A DNA stretch of 64,000 nt. Source: Sesamum alatum (taxonomy: Eukaryota; Streptophyta; Magnoliopsida; Lamiales; Pedaliaceae). The notes beneath the pieces are model-generated. The model did no database searches and had not been told where the DNA came from. It saw only the letters and a list, made by a program, of their open reading frames with translations. Numbering within the stretch: position 1 is the first letter of the stretch; each line of letters opens with the position of its first letter. Positions 30,493 to 43,604 of this stretch are shown one piece after another. Location: assembly GCA_034509735.1 (NCBI GenBank), contig JACGWO010000003.1:6324001-6388000 (forward strand), given 5' to 3'. The translations under genes were made by a program, and so were the position numbers.

Positions 30493-32476
30493 TGTTAGAA
30501 TAGGTGACTAGAAAGCCAATAGGTTTGGCAATTTGTAACCTATTCGACAACTTGATGTAAATATAATATTATTATGTGATGAATAAAATGAGTATTCGTC
30601 ACTTCTGGTGCTTACTTTGTTGCGCTCATTTCACATTTGTTAAAACGGTGTTTTACTTATATCGCAACAAAGCCCACAGACCACGGTTAACAACTCGTGC
30701 AGTTGGGCCATGCATTAGATGGTGGTCATGAAACCAACTGATTAAGAGTTGGTTCTGAAACGTTCCAAGTCGAGGACCTCGAGACAGGGCATCGAGAGTC
30801 CTATTGAGACTTGCATCAAGAGTCGTGTTCATTAGATGAGTGTCGTGTTTCATCGGTGACAGGCGTGGGACGCCTACACGATCTTGATGAGTTGGTAGAC
30901 TGGGGTCGAGCCGACTGGACTGACTCGCGGGGATTATCATATGGAAGCCTTGGAGGCTTAGTCGGTATGAATATTTTTCCTCGGTTCCAATAGTACGGGA
31001 GTAATCCTCAGACTTGATGGATCATGGCACTCGCGTGCACAGGACGGCTGTATCTTGGATCTGGTGAGAGGTGATCATTCTGTAAGATGATTATCATAAG
31101 CCTTGTCCAGTGCAGTTGGAATGTGTAGCAAGGACGGTGGATTCCAAGAAGAGGATCCGTCCCATGTCAATATGTGACAGAGGTATCTCCTATGCACTCG
31201 GAGACACGTTGATGCTATTTAAAGTTGTGGCCATAGTGGTTGGTCGAACATGGAATGGTTTCCTGTGTCGACGCAATGAAGCATACGTGGTCTCGAGTAT
31301 TAAGTATAGATGTCTACTCAAGGATGGGAACCGACGCCCAATTCCATACCCTAGTCTAAGGCCGGGAGACGGTAGACGGAAGGATCGTACCCGTACGGAA
31401 TCGGCGCCTAAATGTTCATGCCAATTCACCTAGTCTCTAGTGCCATGGACCGTTTCTAGACGGCCACTCATTGTAACGGGCCCTTGTGGGACACGGGTCC
31501 AAGTCTAGTTGAGGGTGCACTTAAAGGGTGATAAACAAATCACCGAGGAGGTTGAGAGATTGACTTGGAGTCAATCTCGAAGGATAAATAAGTAATTGGA
31601 TTACTTAAGGGAAAGTCCATTGGATGGACAGGACGATATTGTATCGGGCCTTCGTTTAATCGGTATATAGAATTTTCGATTAAATATGTAAAGTTGAGAC
31701 ATTGAGACGATGGATCTTTTAATTGGATTAGAAGATCAACGAGAATAATTTAAATGGATTTAAATTGGATTTAATGTTGGGTTCGTCATAATTAGATTAT
31801 GATAAAACCCGGTCCGTTAAATTTGACCCGAGAGAAGAAATAATTCCTATTTTGGAATAGGAAGAAGTTGGACTTCTTTCCATAATTAGACATGGCCGAA
31901 ATGCTCCCTTGGAGGAAGCAAAATCAGCCATGTTTCATGCAAGGTGGTGTGTTGACATGTCTCTTTTGGAAAGAGACAAATCAACTCCAATCAAGCCCTT
32001 CCCTTTTGGTATGATTTGATCATACTATAATATTTGGTAGGCTTGATTGAAGAATTGATGGTGATTGGTTGGAATGTATCTAGACATCCTTTCATGAACC
32101 TAGACACATTCCAATAATCACATTAATTATGTATATATATGAGAATATACAACACCAAGCATATGTGAATCATAATTCATCTTTTTCAAGGAAAAAGAAG
32201 AAGAAAAATTCGGCCCTCTCCTCTCTCTCAACTCTCGGTTTTCTCCTCCCATTTCTACTTGTGTTCTTCACTTGGTTTTGAATCAAGAGGAAGAACAAAG
32301 TAGGTTTAAGAGAACACTAATTCATAGTGTTCCTCTCTTAAACCGATTCCTTCATTAAACCCGTTTTCTTCTAGCAAGGAGAACGTGCGTTTCTTCCGGT
32401 GTGGTGTGGATAACCTTTGGAGAATCCATACGTTTGGATTTCGTGAGCATTCCGGAGAAGGAACAACGCAAGTAGC
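30493..32476 (+). repeat. family-B 5' LTR, + orientation, 3'-truncated
   Basis: B LTR from TGTTAGAATAGGTGACTAG to GAACAACGCAAGTAG, then lost. About 290 bp of U5, the primer-binding site and most of the leader are deleted, and leader sequence follows directly. Possible left target site TCATT (30488-30492). An open 107-codon frame at 31110-31433 is shared by B LTRs. Confidence 0.85.
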
Positions 32477-33110
32477 TAGAGTACAAGGGCATTTGGCATG
32501 ATATTGGGTTAATTTGTTGTAATAGTGTAGGACCACCCTAGACAGATAATAGACTCACTACGGGCTCAGTGGGTCGCATAGGTTGGGCTCGTGATCATCC
32601 AACAAGGGCGTGCTAGATTTACTTGCATGCGATGCATTTATTTAAATGCTTTATAATATTGGATATTTATGCATGCAAAATATTAATGTGATGAGGTCTC
32701 GGTCAATAATTTCGAACTCTCACTTGGTTGGACCAAGTTAAAATACTAGGCCCATGATGGACTTGGATCAAAAATGGTTTTGATCTGTCCAAGCCTTCCA
32801 TCCATAGCAATGTCGTGGGAAGCTACCGCTACCCAAGTGTGGTCTCACGAGTCGTGGCACATTTGGAATAGAGGAAAGCTACACCGTTGTTGTGAACGAA
32901 GAGTACGCTCACTGTTTTCCTGTCTCACGAGTCGTGGGGAGGGATAGTTGAGGTATGATTTGGTTGATGGGTCGGGCCTAACATCGAGTAGCATGATTCG
33001 CTTGGAGTCCTTGTGATCATGTGAAGAGGTGAGGCAGAATATCTTGGGGATCTCATCGGTTGAGACTGGTATTAGATACCTCCCACGAGATTTTTTTCCA
33101 TAGGGCAAAC
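32477..33110 (+). other. B-element leader remnant, + orientation
   Basis: Matches the reverse complement of the B leader near 52850-53440, including both copies of the palindromic motif (32842-32856 and 32922-32936, 80 bp apart). It ends at about 33110, where an inverted B LTR starts. The gag start is not reached. Confidence 0.8.
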
Positions 33111-33664
33111 GTATATTTAAACATATGCTCCCGGCTACTTGCGTTGTTCCTTCTCCGGAATGCTCACGAAATCCAAACGTATGGATTCTCCAAAGGTGAT
33201 CCACACCACACCGGAAGAAACGCACGTTCTCCTTGCTAGAAGAAAATGGGTTTACGAAGGAATCGGTTTAAGAGAAGAACACTTTGGATTAGTGTACTCT
33301 TAAACCTACTTTGTTCGTCTTCTTGATTCAAAATCAAGTGAAGAACACTAGTAGAGAGGGGGAGTGAAAAACAGAGAGTTAGAGAACGAGAGGAGGTCCG
33401 ATTTTCTCTTCTTCTTTTTCCTAGAAAAAGATGAATAATGAATCACTTATGCTTGGTGTTTTATATTCTCATATATATACATAATTAATGTAATTATTGG
33501 AATGTGTCTAGGTTCATCCAAGGATGTCTAGATACATTCCAATCAATCACCATTAATTCTTCAATCAAGCCTACCAAAATTTATAGTATGATCAAATCAT
33601 ACCGAAAAGGAAGAGTTAGATCGGAGTTGATTTGTCTCTTTTCGAAAGAGATAAGTCAACATAC
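33111..33664 (-). repeat. older family-B LTR (B0), left fragment
   Basis: Minus-oriented B LTR lacking its U5 end, matching 54715-55255. It ends with CATAC (33660-33664), the target site of the full B element, and resumes at 56710. Confidence 0.85.
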
Positions 33665-34375
33665 TGAAAGGACAAGCGGATCCGCCCGGGAGCGCGAGCG
33701 GAAGCGACAAAGCGAGAAATTGTGCGTAAATATAAATCTAATTCAAAATACGCGAATTCCAAGGGGTGTACCCTTGGGTGCTCAACCGGGCGTTTCGATG
33801 TAGGATGTGTAAATATTTGAAAACATATATTTAAACACATAGGCATAGATATATAAATGAAATCAATCAAAGCGTAATAAACCGTTACCTTTGATTGTTT
33901 AGCGTATGCTCCCGGCTACTAGCGTTGTTCCTTCTCCGGAATGCTCACGAAATCCAAACGTATGGATTCTCCAAAGGTGATCCACACCACACCGGAAGAA
34001 AACACACGTTCTTCTTGCTAGAAAAGAACGGGTTTAGGAAGGAATCGGTTTAAGAGAAGAACACTATGAATTAGTGTTCTCTTAAACTTACTTTGTTCTT
34101 CTTCTTGATTCAAAATCAAGTGAAGAACACAAGTGTAAGAGAGGGAGAGAGCATGAAAATTAAGAGAGAGGAGTGGATTTTTGTCTTCACTTTTTCCTAG
34201 AAAAAGATGAATAATGAATCACTTATTCTTGGTGTTGTATATTCTAATATATATACATAATTAATGTGATTATTGGAATGTGTCTAGGTTCATCCAAGGA
34301 TGTCTAGATTCATTCCAATCAATCACCATCAATTCTTCAATCAAGCCTACCAAAATTTATGGTATGATCAAATCA
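33665..34375 (-). repeat. 3' LTR of B element, first fragment
   Basis: Starts TGAAAGGACAAGCGG. U5 fold with outer stem CCCGG(TT)GAGC/GCTCCCGGG (33685-33693 with 33780-33790). It is cut at AATCA (34371-34375) by a solo A LTR in the centre of a 19-bp palindrome. Confidence 0.9.
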
Positions 34376-36363
34376 TGAAAGAAATCGGTGGATCGTCCCA
34401 GGAATTGCGCGAATGCGGAAGCGCGATAAAAATAAATATACAAAATTTAAAGCATGCTTTTAATTTAAAAGAACACGCTCAAGGGGTGTGCCCTTGAGGT
34501 TCCCGGGCGTTCGGTGTATCTCATGATCATAAAGCATGTAAAGAAATCATGGAGGCCATAGAGTTGAAAATTAAAGAGGGACGAAAAAAAGTAAAACGAG
34601 ACCTACCCGTTGTCGTTTTCGTCTTCAACGGCTACTCGCGTTGTTCCCCGTTTTGCACCGAGATCTCGTTCTTGAGACCCTCCAAATCGTGACACACGAT
34701 CCACCCACGTATCTTGCACGTCGTGCTAGCAACGAACTAGTGTATAATTTTTGGAGTGGATGGATCAACAACACGTTATCAATTAACGGTATTGATTCAT
34801 CTAAGTTCTAATGCTCCAAGAACAAAAGAACTAAGAAAAATATTTTCTTGTTAGAGAGAGAGGGGCGGACAAGAGGTGAGGAGAGGGGAGAGTGTGTGTT
34901 GTGTGTGTGATTTCAAGAATCATCATCCTTCAATTGTTTGGAGGCTAGAGGTTTATATAGAGGAGGAGTTTAATCCTCTTTAAACTCCAACTCTAAGAAC
35001 TCTAATTTGACTAGGATTTTGACCTAGTCAAAGTCCTAGTCAAACTAGTGTTTGACCTAGTCAAACGAATCCTAGCCTTCCATCTCCCCTTTCCATCTCA
35101 ACCGTTGATTTTAATTTAATGGAATATTTAAATCCCATTAAATATTCCAAAAGGTTAAAAGAATAAATATAAAATAACAAATAAATATTAGTATTTATTC
35201 TAAGCCCATTAAATCAACCCTTTAGTAAATCCTATTTATTAATTTAATTCCCTTTATCAAATAGAAGGAATTAATTTCTCCAAGAAAATATAGGACCCGA
35301 TTAAATCTAATTTAATCATTCCTTTACTCCTATATTTAATCCCAAATTAAATATTAAGTGTGTGTGACTCTTTAGGTTCACCATTCAGCTAGACTTTGGT
35401 CGGATTCCTAGAATCCGCCCGTTACCATGGGTGGCCATCTAGCAACGGTCCATGGCACTAGAGACTAGATGAAATATTCGGGGATGAACATTTAGGCTCT
35501 AACAGTACACTTGTCCTTCTATCTTCGGTCTCATCACTTAGGGTCTAGGGCACGGAAAATGCAGGTACCCATTTTGGACCTAAGTGTCGGTCTGTCCTTA
35601 CTAAACGCCCTAAGGAAAACCTTTCCCTTCTGTTCAGTTACTGTGGCCACAGATTTTAGGGACAAGACACAGAGCATACATGAGACTCAACTGTCAATAC
35701 CTCTTGACAGGAGACAGATCCTTTCTTGGAAACTACTGTCACTTTGTACACCCCAGCTGCACTCGACATGGCTTATGACTACTCAAGAGTATTTTGGCAA
35801 TCTCTAACCATATCTAAGATACAGACCTGATGCACAGGTAAACTAAGCAGTTCCTCAAGTCAAAGGACTTGGCCTGTACCGTTGGAACCGGGAATACACG
35901 TCATACCTTGCTAACCATACTCAAGGTCCTCCGTAAGACGGTTCCCGCGAGTCACCTCAGTCAGCTGCGTCCTAGCATGTTGACCCACTAACACTGCTTA
36001 GACGACCTTCGTCACCCGTCGATGAAATACGACAGCAGATGCTTAGTGCAAGTCTCAAAGGGAATCCCGGTACCCATTTTCGGGATTCCTTGACTTGGAG
36101 ATTTCCGGACTAATTCGGTGAGACTGATTTCATGGACCTACCTCCAAGCGTAGTCCCAGTCCCCGAAATCGTTTCTCAGTCCGTGGGCTTTGTTTGCGTA
36201 GTGAACAGAAATGTAAACGCAGATAAGTGAACGTAAACAAAGTATTGCCATATGAATTTTCACTTCTTTATTCATAAATGTTTTTATCAAATACCAAAAA
36301 ATTGTCTAGACATAGGTTACATATTCCTGCCAAAATTGGCTTACATGGTCACCTATTCTAACA
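34376..36363 (-). mobile_element. solo LTR, family A, in B 3' LTR
   Basis: 1988-bp complete LTR flanked by the perfect duplication AATCA (34371-34375 and 36364-36368). The U5 hairpin stem is CTCAAGGG/CCCTTGAG. The site is the same B-LTR palindrome that A1 entered, in the opposite orientation. Confidence 0.93.
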
Positions 36364-36368
36364 AATCA

Positions 36369-37641
36369 TACCAAAAGGGAAGAGCTTGATTGGAGTTGAT
36401 TTGTCTCTTTCCAAAAGAGATAAGTCAACATACCACCTAGCATGAAACATGGCTGATTTTGCTTCCTCCAAGGGAGCGTGTCGGCCATGTTTAATTAAGG
36501 AAAGAAGTCCAACTTCTTCCCATTCCAAATTAGGAATTATTTCTCCTCTCGGGTATAATTTAACGGACCGGGTTTTATCGTAATCCAATTACGACGAACC
36601 CAATATTAAATCCAATTTAATGTCCACTTAAATTATTCCCGTTGATCTTTTAATCCAATTAAAAGATCCAACGTCTCAACTTTCCATATTTAATCGAAAA
36701 TCCAATTTACCGATTAAATGAAAGCCCGATACAATATCGGCCCGTCCATTCAATGGACTTTCCCTTAAGTAATCCAATTACTTATTTTTATCCTTCGAGA
36801 TCGACTCCAAGTCGATCTCTCAACTTCCTCGGTGATTTGTGTGTGACCCTTTAGGTTCACCCTCAACTAGACTTGGGCCCGTGTCCCACAAGGGCCCGTT
36901 ACCATGGGTGGCCGTCTAGCAACGGTCCATGGCACTAGAGACTAGGTGAAATTGGCGTGAACATTTAGGCGCCGATTCCGTACGGGTACGATCCTTCCGT
37001 CTACCGTCTCCAGCCTTAGTCTAGGGTATGGAATTGAGCGTCGGTTCCCATCCTTGACTAGGCATCTATGCTTAATACTCGAGACCACGTATGCTTCATT
37101 GCATCGACACAGGAAACCATTCCCTGTTTGACCAACCACTGTGGCCACAGCTTCAAACAGCATGAACGTGTCTCCGAGTGCATAGGAGATACCTCTGATA
37201 CATACTGACAGGGGAAGGATCCTTTTCTTGGAATCCACCGTCCTCGCTACACATTCTGACTGCACTGGACAAGGCTTATGATAATCATCTTACAGAATGA
37301 TTACCTCTCGCCAGATCCAAGATACAACCGTCCTGTGCACGCGACTGCCATGATCCCTCAAGTCTGAGGAACGTTTCAGACCCAACTCTCAATCAGTTGG
37401 TTTCATGACCACCATCCAATGCGTGGCCCAACTGCACGAGTTGTTATCCATTGTCTGTGGGCTTTGTTGCGATATAAGTTAAACACCGTTTTAACAAATG
37501 TAAGATGAGCGCAACAAAGAAGGTACCATTGGTGACGAACACTCATCTTATTCATCACATAATAATATTACATTCACATCAAGTTGTCGGATAGGTTGCA
37601 AATTGCCAAACCTATTGGCTTTCTGGTCACCTATTCCAATA
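36369..37641 (-). repeat. 3' LTR of B element, second fragment
   Basis: Continues to CTATTCCAATA (terminal CA mutated to TA on +, so TG to TA in sense). About 240 bp present in the 5' LTR is missing at about 37371, where sequence jumps to AACGTTTCAGACC. Confidence 0.88.
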
Positions 37642-37838
37642 ATCTCCCACTTGACCTAAAGTCAATCACCCATTGACCTCGAACCTCTTATTCAGATGGT
37701 GAGTATGGGCAACTTGCGACATGGGCTTAGCAAGTGGATCTGCTATGTTTTCTGCGGAGCTGACTCGGTCCAACCGAACGTCACTCATGCTATCCATCTC
37801 TCTAAGAGATGGTAGCGTCTAAAAATATGCTTGGATCG
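37642..37838 (-). pseudogene. pol: B-element pol, C-terminal RNase H remnant
   Basis: About 200 bp: polypurine tract (ATCTCCCACTTGACC on +), then the last codons of pol, homologous to the A2 segment 11853-12040 (region of GRGDVRMDRVNSADNTADPLTKP). It joins A-type pol in the opposite orientation at about 37838, with GTGGATGA shared at the junction. Confirms that 33665-37641 is a 3' LTR. Confidence 0.8.
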
Positions 37839-38558
37839 TGGATGACATTATGCTCATTGGTAATGGCGTTAGAATGTTAGGAAACACAAAAGCATGGTTG
37901 TCAACCCAGTTTTCCATGAAGGACTTGGGTGAAGCCTCCTACATCCTAGGCATCCAGATTGTCAGGGACAGATCTAAAAGGATGTTAGGACTCACCCAAA
38001 ACTCGTATATGGAGAAAGTCCTAAAGAGATATCGAATGGACAACTCCAAACGAGGATTCCTTCCAATGAGGCATGGGATCAAGTTATCCAAGAAACAGTC
38101 CCCACAGACTGATGAGGAACTTGAAAGGATGAAAGTCATCCCCTATGCTTCTGCCGTAGGTAGCATACAATATGCGATCCACTGCACTAGGCCTGACATT
38201 GCATACGCTTTGAGCGTGACAAGCAGATATCAGTCCTGCGCAGGAGAGGCACATTGGAATGCTGTTAAGGGCATCTTTAAGTACCTGAGGAGGACTAAGG
38301 AAATGTTCCTAGTCTATGGCAATGGAGAACTAATTCTGAAAGGCTTTAGCGACGCTAGCTTCCAGTCTGATGACGATGATGCCAAGTCTCAATCGGGGTA
38401 CGTATTCAAACTCAATGGAGGAGTAGTAGCTTGGAAAAGTTCCAAGCAAGCAACCATTGCTGACTCCACCACAGAGGCTGAATACATAGCAGCTTCAGAA
38501 GCTGATAAGGAAGCGGTTTAGATGAGAAACTACATCCAAGAGTTGGGTGTGGTGCCTA
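37838..38558 (+). pseudogene. pol: A-element pol fragment: RT active site to RNase H
   Basis: Open frame 37838-38521 begins inside the RT active site (MDDIMLIGN, first residues of YVDD missing) and runs through KRGFLPMRHGIKLSKKQSP to RNase H (GFSDASF, TEAEYIAAS). A TGG-to-TAG stop ends it at 38521. Coding homology continues to about 38558, where an A LTR begins directly. The last roughly 280 bp of pol and the polypurine tract are absent. A-family sequence, opposite in direction to the B pol on both sides. Confidence 0.88.
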
Positions 38559-40531
38559 TGTTAGAATAGGTGACCATGTAAGCCAATTTTTGGCGGGTAT
38601 ATGTAACCTATGTCTAGACAATTATGGGTGTTTGATAAATCATTGATGAATAAAGAAGTGAATTTCATTTGGCATTACTTTGTTTGTGTTCACTTTTCTA
38701 TATCTGTTCACTACGCAAACAAAGCCCACGGACTGAGAATCAATTTCGGGGACTGGGACTACGCTTGGAGATAGGTCCATAGAATCAGTCTTCCCGAATC
38801 AGTCCGGAAATCTCCAAGTCAAGGAATCCCGAAAATGGGTACCGGGATTCCATTTGAGACTTGCACTAAGCACCTGCTGTCGTGTTTCATCGACGGGTGA
38901 CGAGGGTCGTCTAAGCAGTGTTAGTGGGTTAGCATGCAAGGACGCAGCTGACTGAGGTGACTCGCGGGAACCGTCTTACGGAGGACCTTGAGTATGGTCA
39001 GCAAGGTATGACGTGTATTCCCGGTTCCAACGGTACAGGTCAAGTCCTTTGACTTGAGGAATTGCTGAGTTTACCTGTACATCAGAGCTGTATCTTAGAT
39101 ATGGTGAGAGATTGCCAGAATTCTCTTTGGTAGTCATAAGCCATGTCTAGTGCAGTTCTGGTGTGCAAAGTGACAGTAGTTTCCAAGAAAGGATCTGTCT
39201 CCTGTCAATAGGTTTTGGCAGTTGAGTCTCATGTATACTCTAGGTCTTGTCCCTAAAACTGTGGCCACAGTGACTGAACAGAAGGGAAGGATTCCCTTGC
39301 GGCGTTTAGTGAGGACAGACCAACACTTAGGTCCAAAATGGGTACCTGCATTTTCCGTGCCCTAGATTCTAAGTGATGAGACCGAAGACAGAAGGACAAG
39401 TGTACTGTTAGAGCCTAAATGTTCATCCCTGAATATTTCACCTAGTCTCTAGTGCCATGGACCGTTGCTAGATGGCCACCCATGGTAACGGAAGGATTCT
39501 AGGAATCCGACCAAGTCTAGCTGAAAGGTGAACCTAAAGAGTCACACACTATCCACACACATTTAGATATTTAATTAGGAATTAAATATTGGAGTGAAGG
39601 AATGATTAAATTGGATTTAATCGGGTCCTTTATTTTTCTTGGAGAAATAATTCCTTCTATTAGATATAAGGAATTAAATTGATAAATTAGATTTATCAAA
39701 GGGATTTATTTAATGGGCTTAAATAATATTTATATTTATTTTAGCCTCTTGGAAATATTTAAATAGGTTTTAAATATTCCATTAAATTAAATTAAATCAA
39801 CGGTTGAGATCAATGGGAGAGATGGATGGCTAGGATTGTTTTGACTAGGTCAAAACACTACTTTGACTAGGACTTTGACTAGGTCAAAATCCTAGTCAAA
39901 TTAGAGTTCTTAAAAGAAGAGTTTAAAGAGGATTAAACTCCTCTTCTATATAAACCCCTAGCATCCTACAAGTTGAAGGATGATGAATCTCCAACACACA
40001 CACTACAACACACACACACGGATCTCTCCCTCTCATCTCTCGTTCGCCTCTCTCTCTCTCCAAAGAAAATTATTTTCTTTGTTCTCTTGTTCTTGGAACA
40101 TTAGAACTTGATGAATCAACACCGTTAATTCATAACGTGTTGTTGATTCATCCACTCCAACATATTAACTTGTTCGTTGCTAGCACGACGTACAAGATAC
40201 GTGGGTGGATCGTGTGTCACGATTTCGAGGGTCTCAAGAACGAGATCTTGGTGCAAAACGGGGAACAACGCGTGTAGCCGTTGAAGACGAAAACGACAAC
40301 GGGTAGGTCTCGTTTTAGATTTTTCGTCCTCTTTTATTTTCAACCCTATGGCCTCCATGATATGTTATATGTGATTTATTCATGAGATACACCGAACACC
40401 CGGGAAATTTCAAAGGCACACCCTTTGAAACGTGTTTTAATTTAAAAGCATGTTTAAATTCCGCATTTATTTTTAATTATACCGCGCTTCCGCATTCGCG
40501 CTTTTCCCGGGACGATCCACAATTCCTTTCA
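38559..40531 (+). repeat. family-A LTR without target duplication
   Basis: 1973-bp LTR, TGTTAGAATAGG to CCTTTCA. The left flank is A pol (ending GCCTA); the right flank is B pol on minus (starting CTTTT). No duplication, so this LTR was left by recombination or deletion rather than being a simple solo LTR. Confidence 0.88.
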
Positions 40532-41295
40532 CTTTTAAGCTCCGCATCAGTCTTAGGAGACTGCTTCTTGGATAACTTAATTCCATGCCTCATTGGAAGG
40601 AATCCTCGTTTTGAGTTCTCCATCTTGAATCTCTTCAAGACTTTCTCAATGTACGAGGACTGGGCCATTCCTAACATCCTTCTAGACCTATCCCTGTAGA
40701 TCTGGATGCCAAGGATGTAGGATGCCTCGCCCATATCCTTCATGGAGAATTGCGTTGACAACCAAGCTTTAGTGGTATCCAACATCTTAGCGTCATTCCC
40801 AATGAGCAAGATGTCATCCACGTAAAGCACTAGAAACGCAACTGAGCTCCTACTGATCTTCTTGTATACACAAGGATCGGACTCGTTCTTGGTGAAATCA
40901 TATCCCCGTATGACTTCATCAAAACGTATGTTCCAGCTTCGGGAAGCTTGTTTGAGGCCATAGATGGACCTTTGGAGACGGCAGACCTTCTTCTCTTCTC
41001 AACAGTTGTGAAACCCTCCGGCTGATCCATATAGATCTCTTCCTCTACGAAACTGTTGAGGAAAGCCGTTTTCACGTCCATCTGCCATATTTCATAGTCA
41101 TACCATGCTGCTATGGCAAGCAGTATCCGAATGGACTTGGCCATTGCTACGGGGGAGTAGGTTTCCTCAAAATCGACCCCGGGTCGTTAAGTGTAACCTT
41201 TCGCCACAAGCCTGGCTTTGAAGGTTGTAACCTCCCCGTTAGCTCAAAGCTTACGTTTGTAGACCCATTTACACCCTACGGGTTTAACCCCTTTG
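40532..41295 (-). pseudogene. pol: B-element pol: reverse transcriptase
   Basis: Minus-strand RT in two overlapping frames (41144-40830 and 40830-40532). It contains IRILLAIAAWYDYEIWQMDVKTAFLNSF, EEEIYMDQPEGF, the active site LYVDDILLIGND and SKRGFLPMRHGIKLSKKQSP. A small deletion near 41000 shifts the frame, and a further stop lies near 41188. The left end is broken by the A LTR. The right end stops at the CTTTG target site (41291-41295), beyond which the C element separates it from the linker/integrase part at 50219. Confidence 0.88.
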
Positions 41296-43604
41296 TTAAA
41301 GAAATCGGTGGATCGTCCCGGGAGATTAACGCGAATAGCGGAAGCGCGGAATAGTGCGTAATAAAATTACAAAGCATAATTAAATGGAATTTAAACTATG
41401 CATAATATACATAAACGAATCAAGGGGTGTGCCCTTGATTCTCCCGGGCGTTCGGTGTATCTCATGTTCAATAAAACACAACATGGAGGCCATAGAATTG
41501 AAACCAAAAACGAAATTAAAGAACCTACCCGGTTGTAGTTTTGTCTTCGTTCGGCTACACGCATTGTTCCCCGTTTTGCACCAAGATCTCAAATAAGAGA
41601 TCCTCTAAATCATCTCACTCGCTCCACCGGAAAGCAAACAACCCTTGTGCTAGCAAGAAATAATTTGGGGAGAAGAGACATCGGTACACGCTATCAATTA
41701 ACGCAACCGGCGTCTCTTATGTTCTACCTTGAATAAATCAAGAAGAACAAAATAGAAATCTTGGAGAAAAGAAAGAGGGTGGACGAATTTGAGAGAGATG
41801 AGAGATGAGAGTTGTAGAGAATACTTGGTGTAAGTGTGTGTTTTTTAAGTATTTATAGGAGATGGAATTCCTATTCCTTCTCAAACTCTTCCAAAGAGAC
41901 ACACTTTGACTAGGATTTTGACCTAGTCAAATCCTAGTCAAATTAGGCTTTGATTAAGTCAAATTAATCATGGCCCTTCATCTCATCATTCTCTAGATCA
42001 AATCTTGTCCATCCATTTTGATGGGCTTTATGGAATGGGCCTATTTAATTCTAAATTAAATATTCCCATGGACTTTATATTAAAATCCTATTTAATATAC
42101 TAAGCCCATTAATTAATGGAATGGACTTTATTTAATTCCAAATTAAATAGTCCATGGACTTTATATTAAATCCTATTTAATACCAAGCCCATTAATTAAT
42201 TCCATAGAATGGGATTATTTAATTCTAAATTAAATAGTCCATGGACTTTATATTAAATCCTATTTAATATACTAAGCCCATTAATTAATTAATGGAATGG
42301 ACTTTATTTAATTCCAAATTAAATAGTCCATGGACTTTATATTAAATCTATTTAATACCAAGCCCATTAATTAATTAATTCACCCTTTTAATCTAATTAA
42401 AAGGAAAGCCCATGCTTTGTAAAATTCATAAATCTAATTTATGAACTCAAGCCCGATTATTCCAAATAATACATCGAGGCTTGTATCTCCAAGAAGTATA
42501 ATTTAATTCCATTAAATTAAACCTTCTCCCGGAATTAATTCCAAATTAATTCCCTTTCATTTGGTGTAGCGGGTGTGACTCTTTAGGTTCACCTTTCAGC
42601 TAGACTTGGACCTACTTTTCATTATTTCATAACTAAAGTAGTCCGTTACCATGGGTGGCCATCTAGCAACGGTCCATGGCACTAGAGACTAGGTGAATTT
42701 ATGGTGTGAACATTTAGGCTCCGAGTTATACGCAGGTGCGGTCCTACCGACGCTCGATACGTACGGGTACGGTCCTACTGTCGCCTGTCTCCCGGCCTTT
42801 AGTCTAGGGTCGGTTCCCATCGTTGACTAGGCAACTATGCATAATGCTCGAGATAGGTTTAACTCGACGTAGGAAATCCTTTCCCACTACATCAAGTGCT
42901 ATGGCCATAGACTTTGTGAGTCTAAACCATCTCCGAGCGCATAGGAGATCTTGCTGTCATATCCTTTGACAGGGGACAGATCCTATCTTGGAATTCACCG
43001 TTCTTACATACTCCGACTGCACTGGACGAGGCTTATGATGACCATGTGATATAATCGGTCAAATTTCACCAGATCCAAGATACAGCCTTAGTATGTAGGG
43101 GACTGCCGTGATCCTCAAGTCCGAGGACTAATCCCGTACTATCGGAACCGGGAATACGAGTCATACCGACCAAGCCCGAGTAGCTTCTATATGACGATTC
43201 CCGCGAGTCACCTCAGTCGGCCGCTCCCCAGCAGGCCGACCCACTAACACTGCTTAGACGATCCTCGTCACCCGTCGATGAAACACAACAGCAGATGCTT
43301 AGTGCAAGTCTCAAATGGATTCTCGATGCCCTGTCTCGAGATTCCTTTGACTTGGAGTATTTCAGACTAATTCGGCGAAACTGATTTCATGAACCTACCT
43401 CCAAGCGTAGTTCCAATTTCCCGAAATGTTATTTCAGTCTGTGGGCGTTTGTTGTGACATCGTAACGATGCAAGCAGTAAGTACAACAAACTCATGCCTA
43501 TGAATCCTTACTGCATTCATTAACATAATATTACTTGTTCACAGATTGACGAATGGTTCTCAGAACAGCCAATACCATTGACTTTCTGGTCACCTATTCT
43601 AACA
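41296..43604 (-). repeat. 3' LTR of C element
   Basis: 2309 bp. Begins TTAAAGAAATCGG on + (expected TGAAAG, terminal base changed). TATA box, W-box array (about 41905-41965), four-unit tandem repeat (42032-42380) and CCATGG core (about 42643-42695). Confidence 0.93.
42032..42380. repeat. tandem repeat in C 3' LTR, four units
   Basis: Same AT-rich units of about 85-90 bp as 23028-23294, with four copies. Confidence 0.85.
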
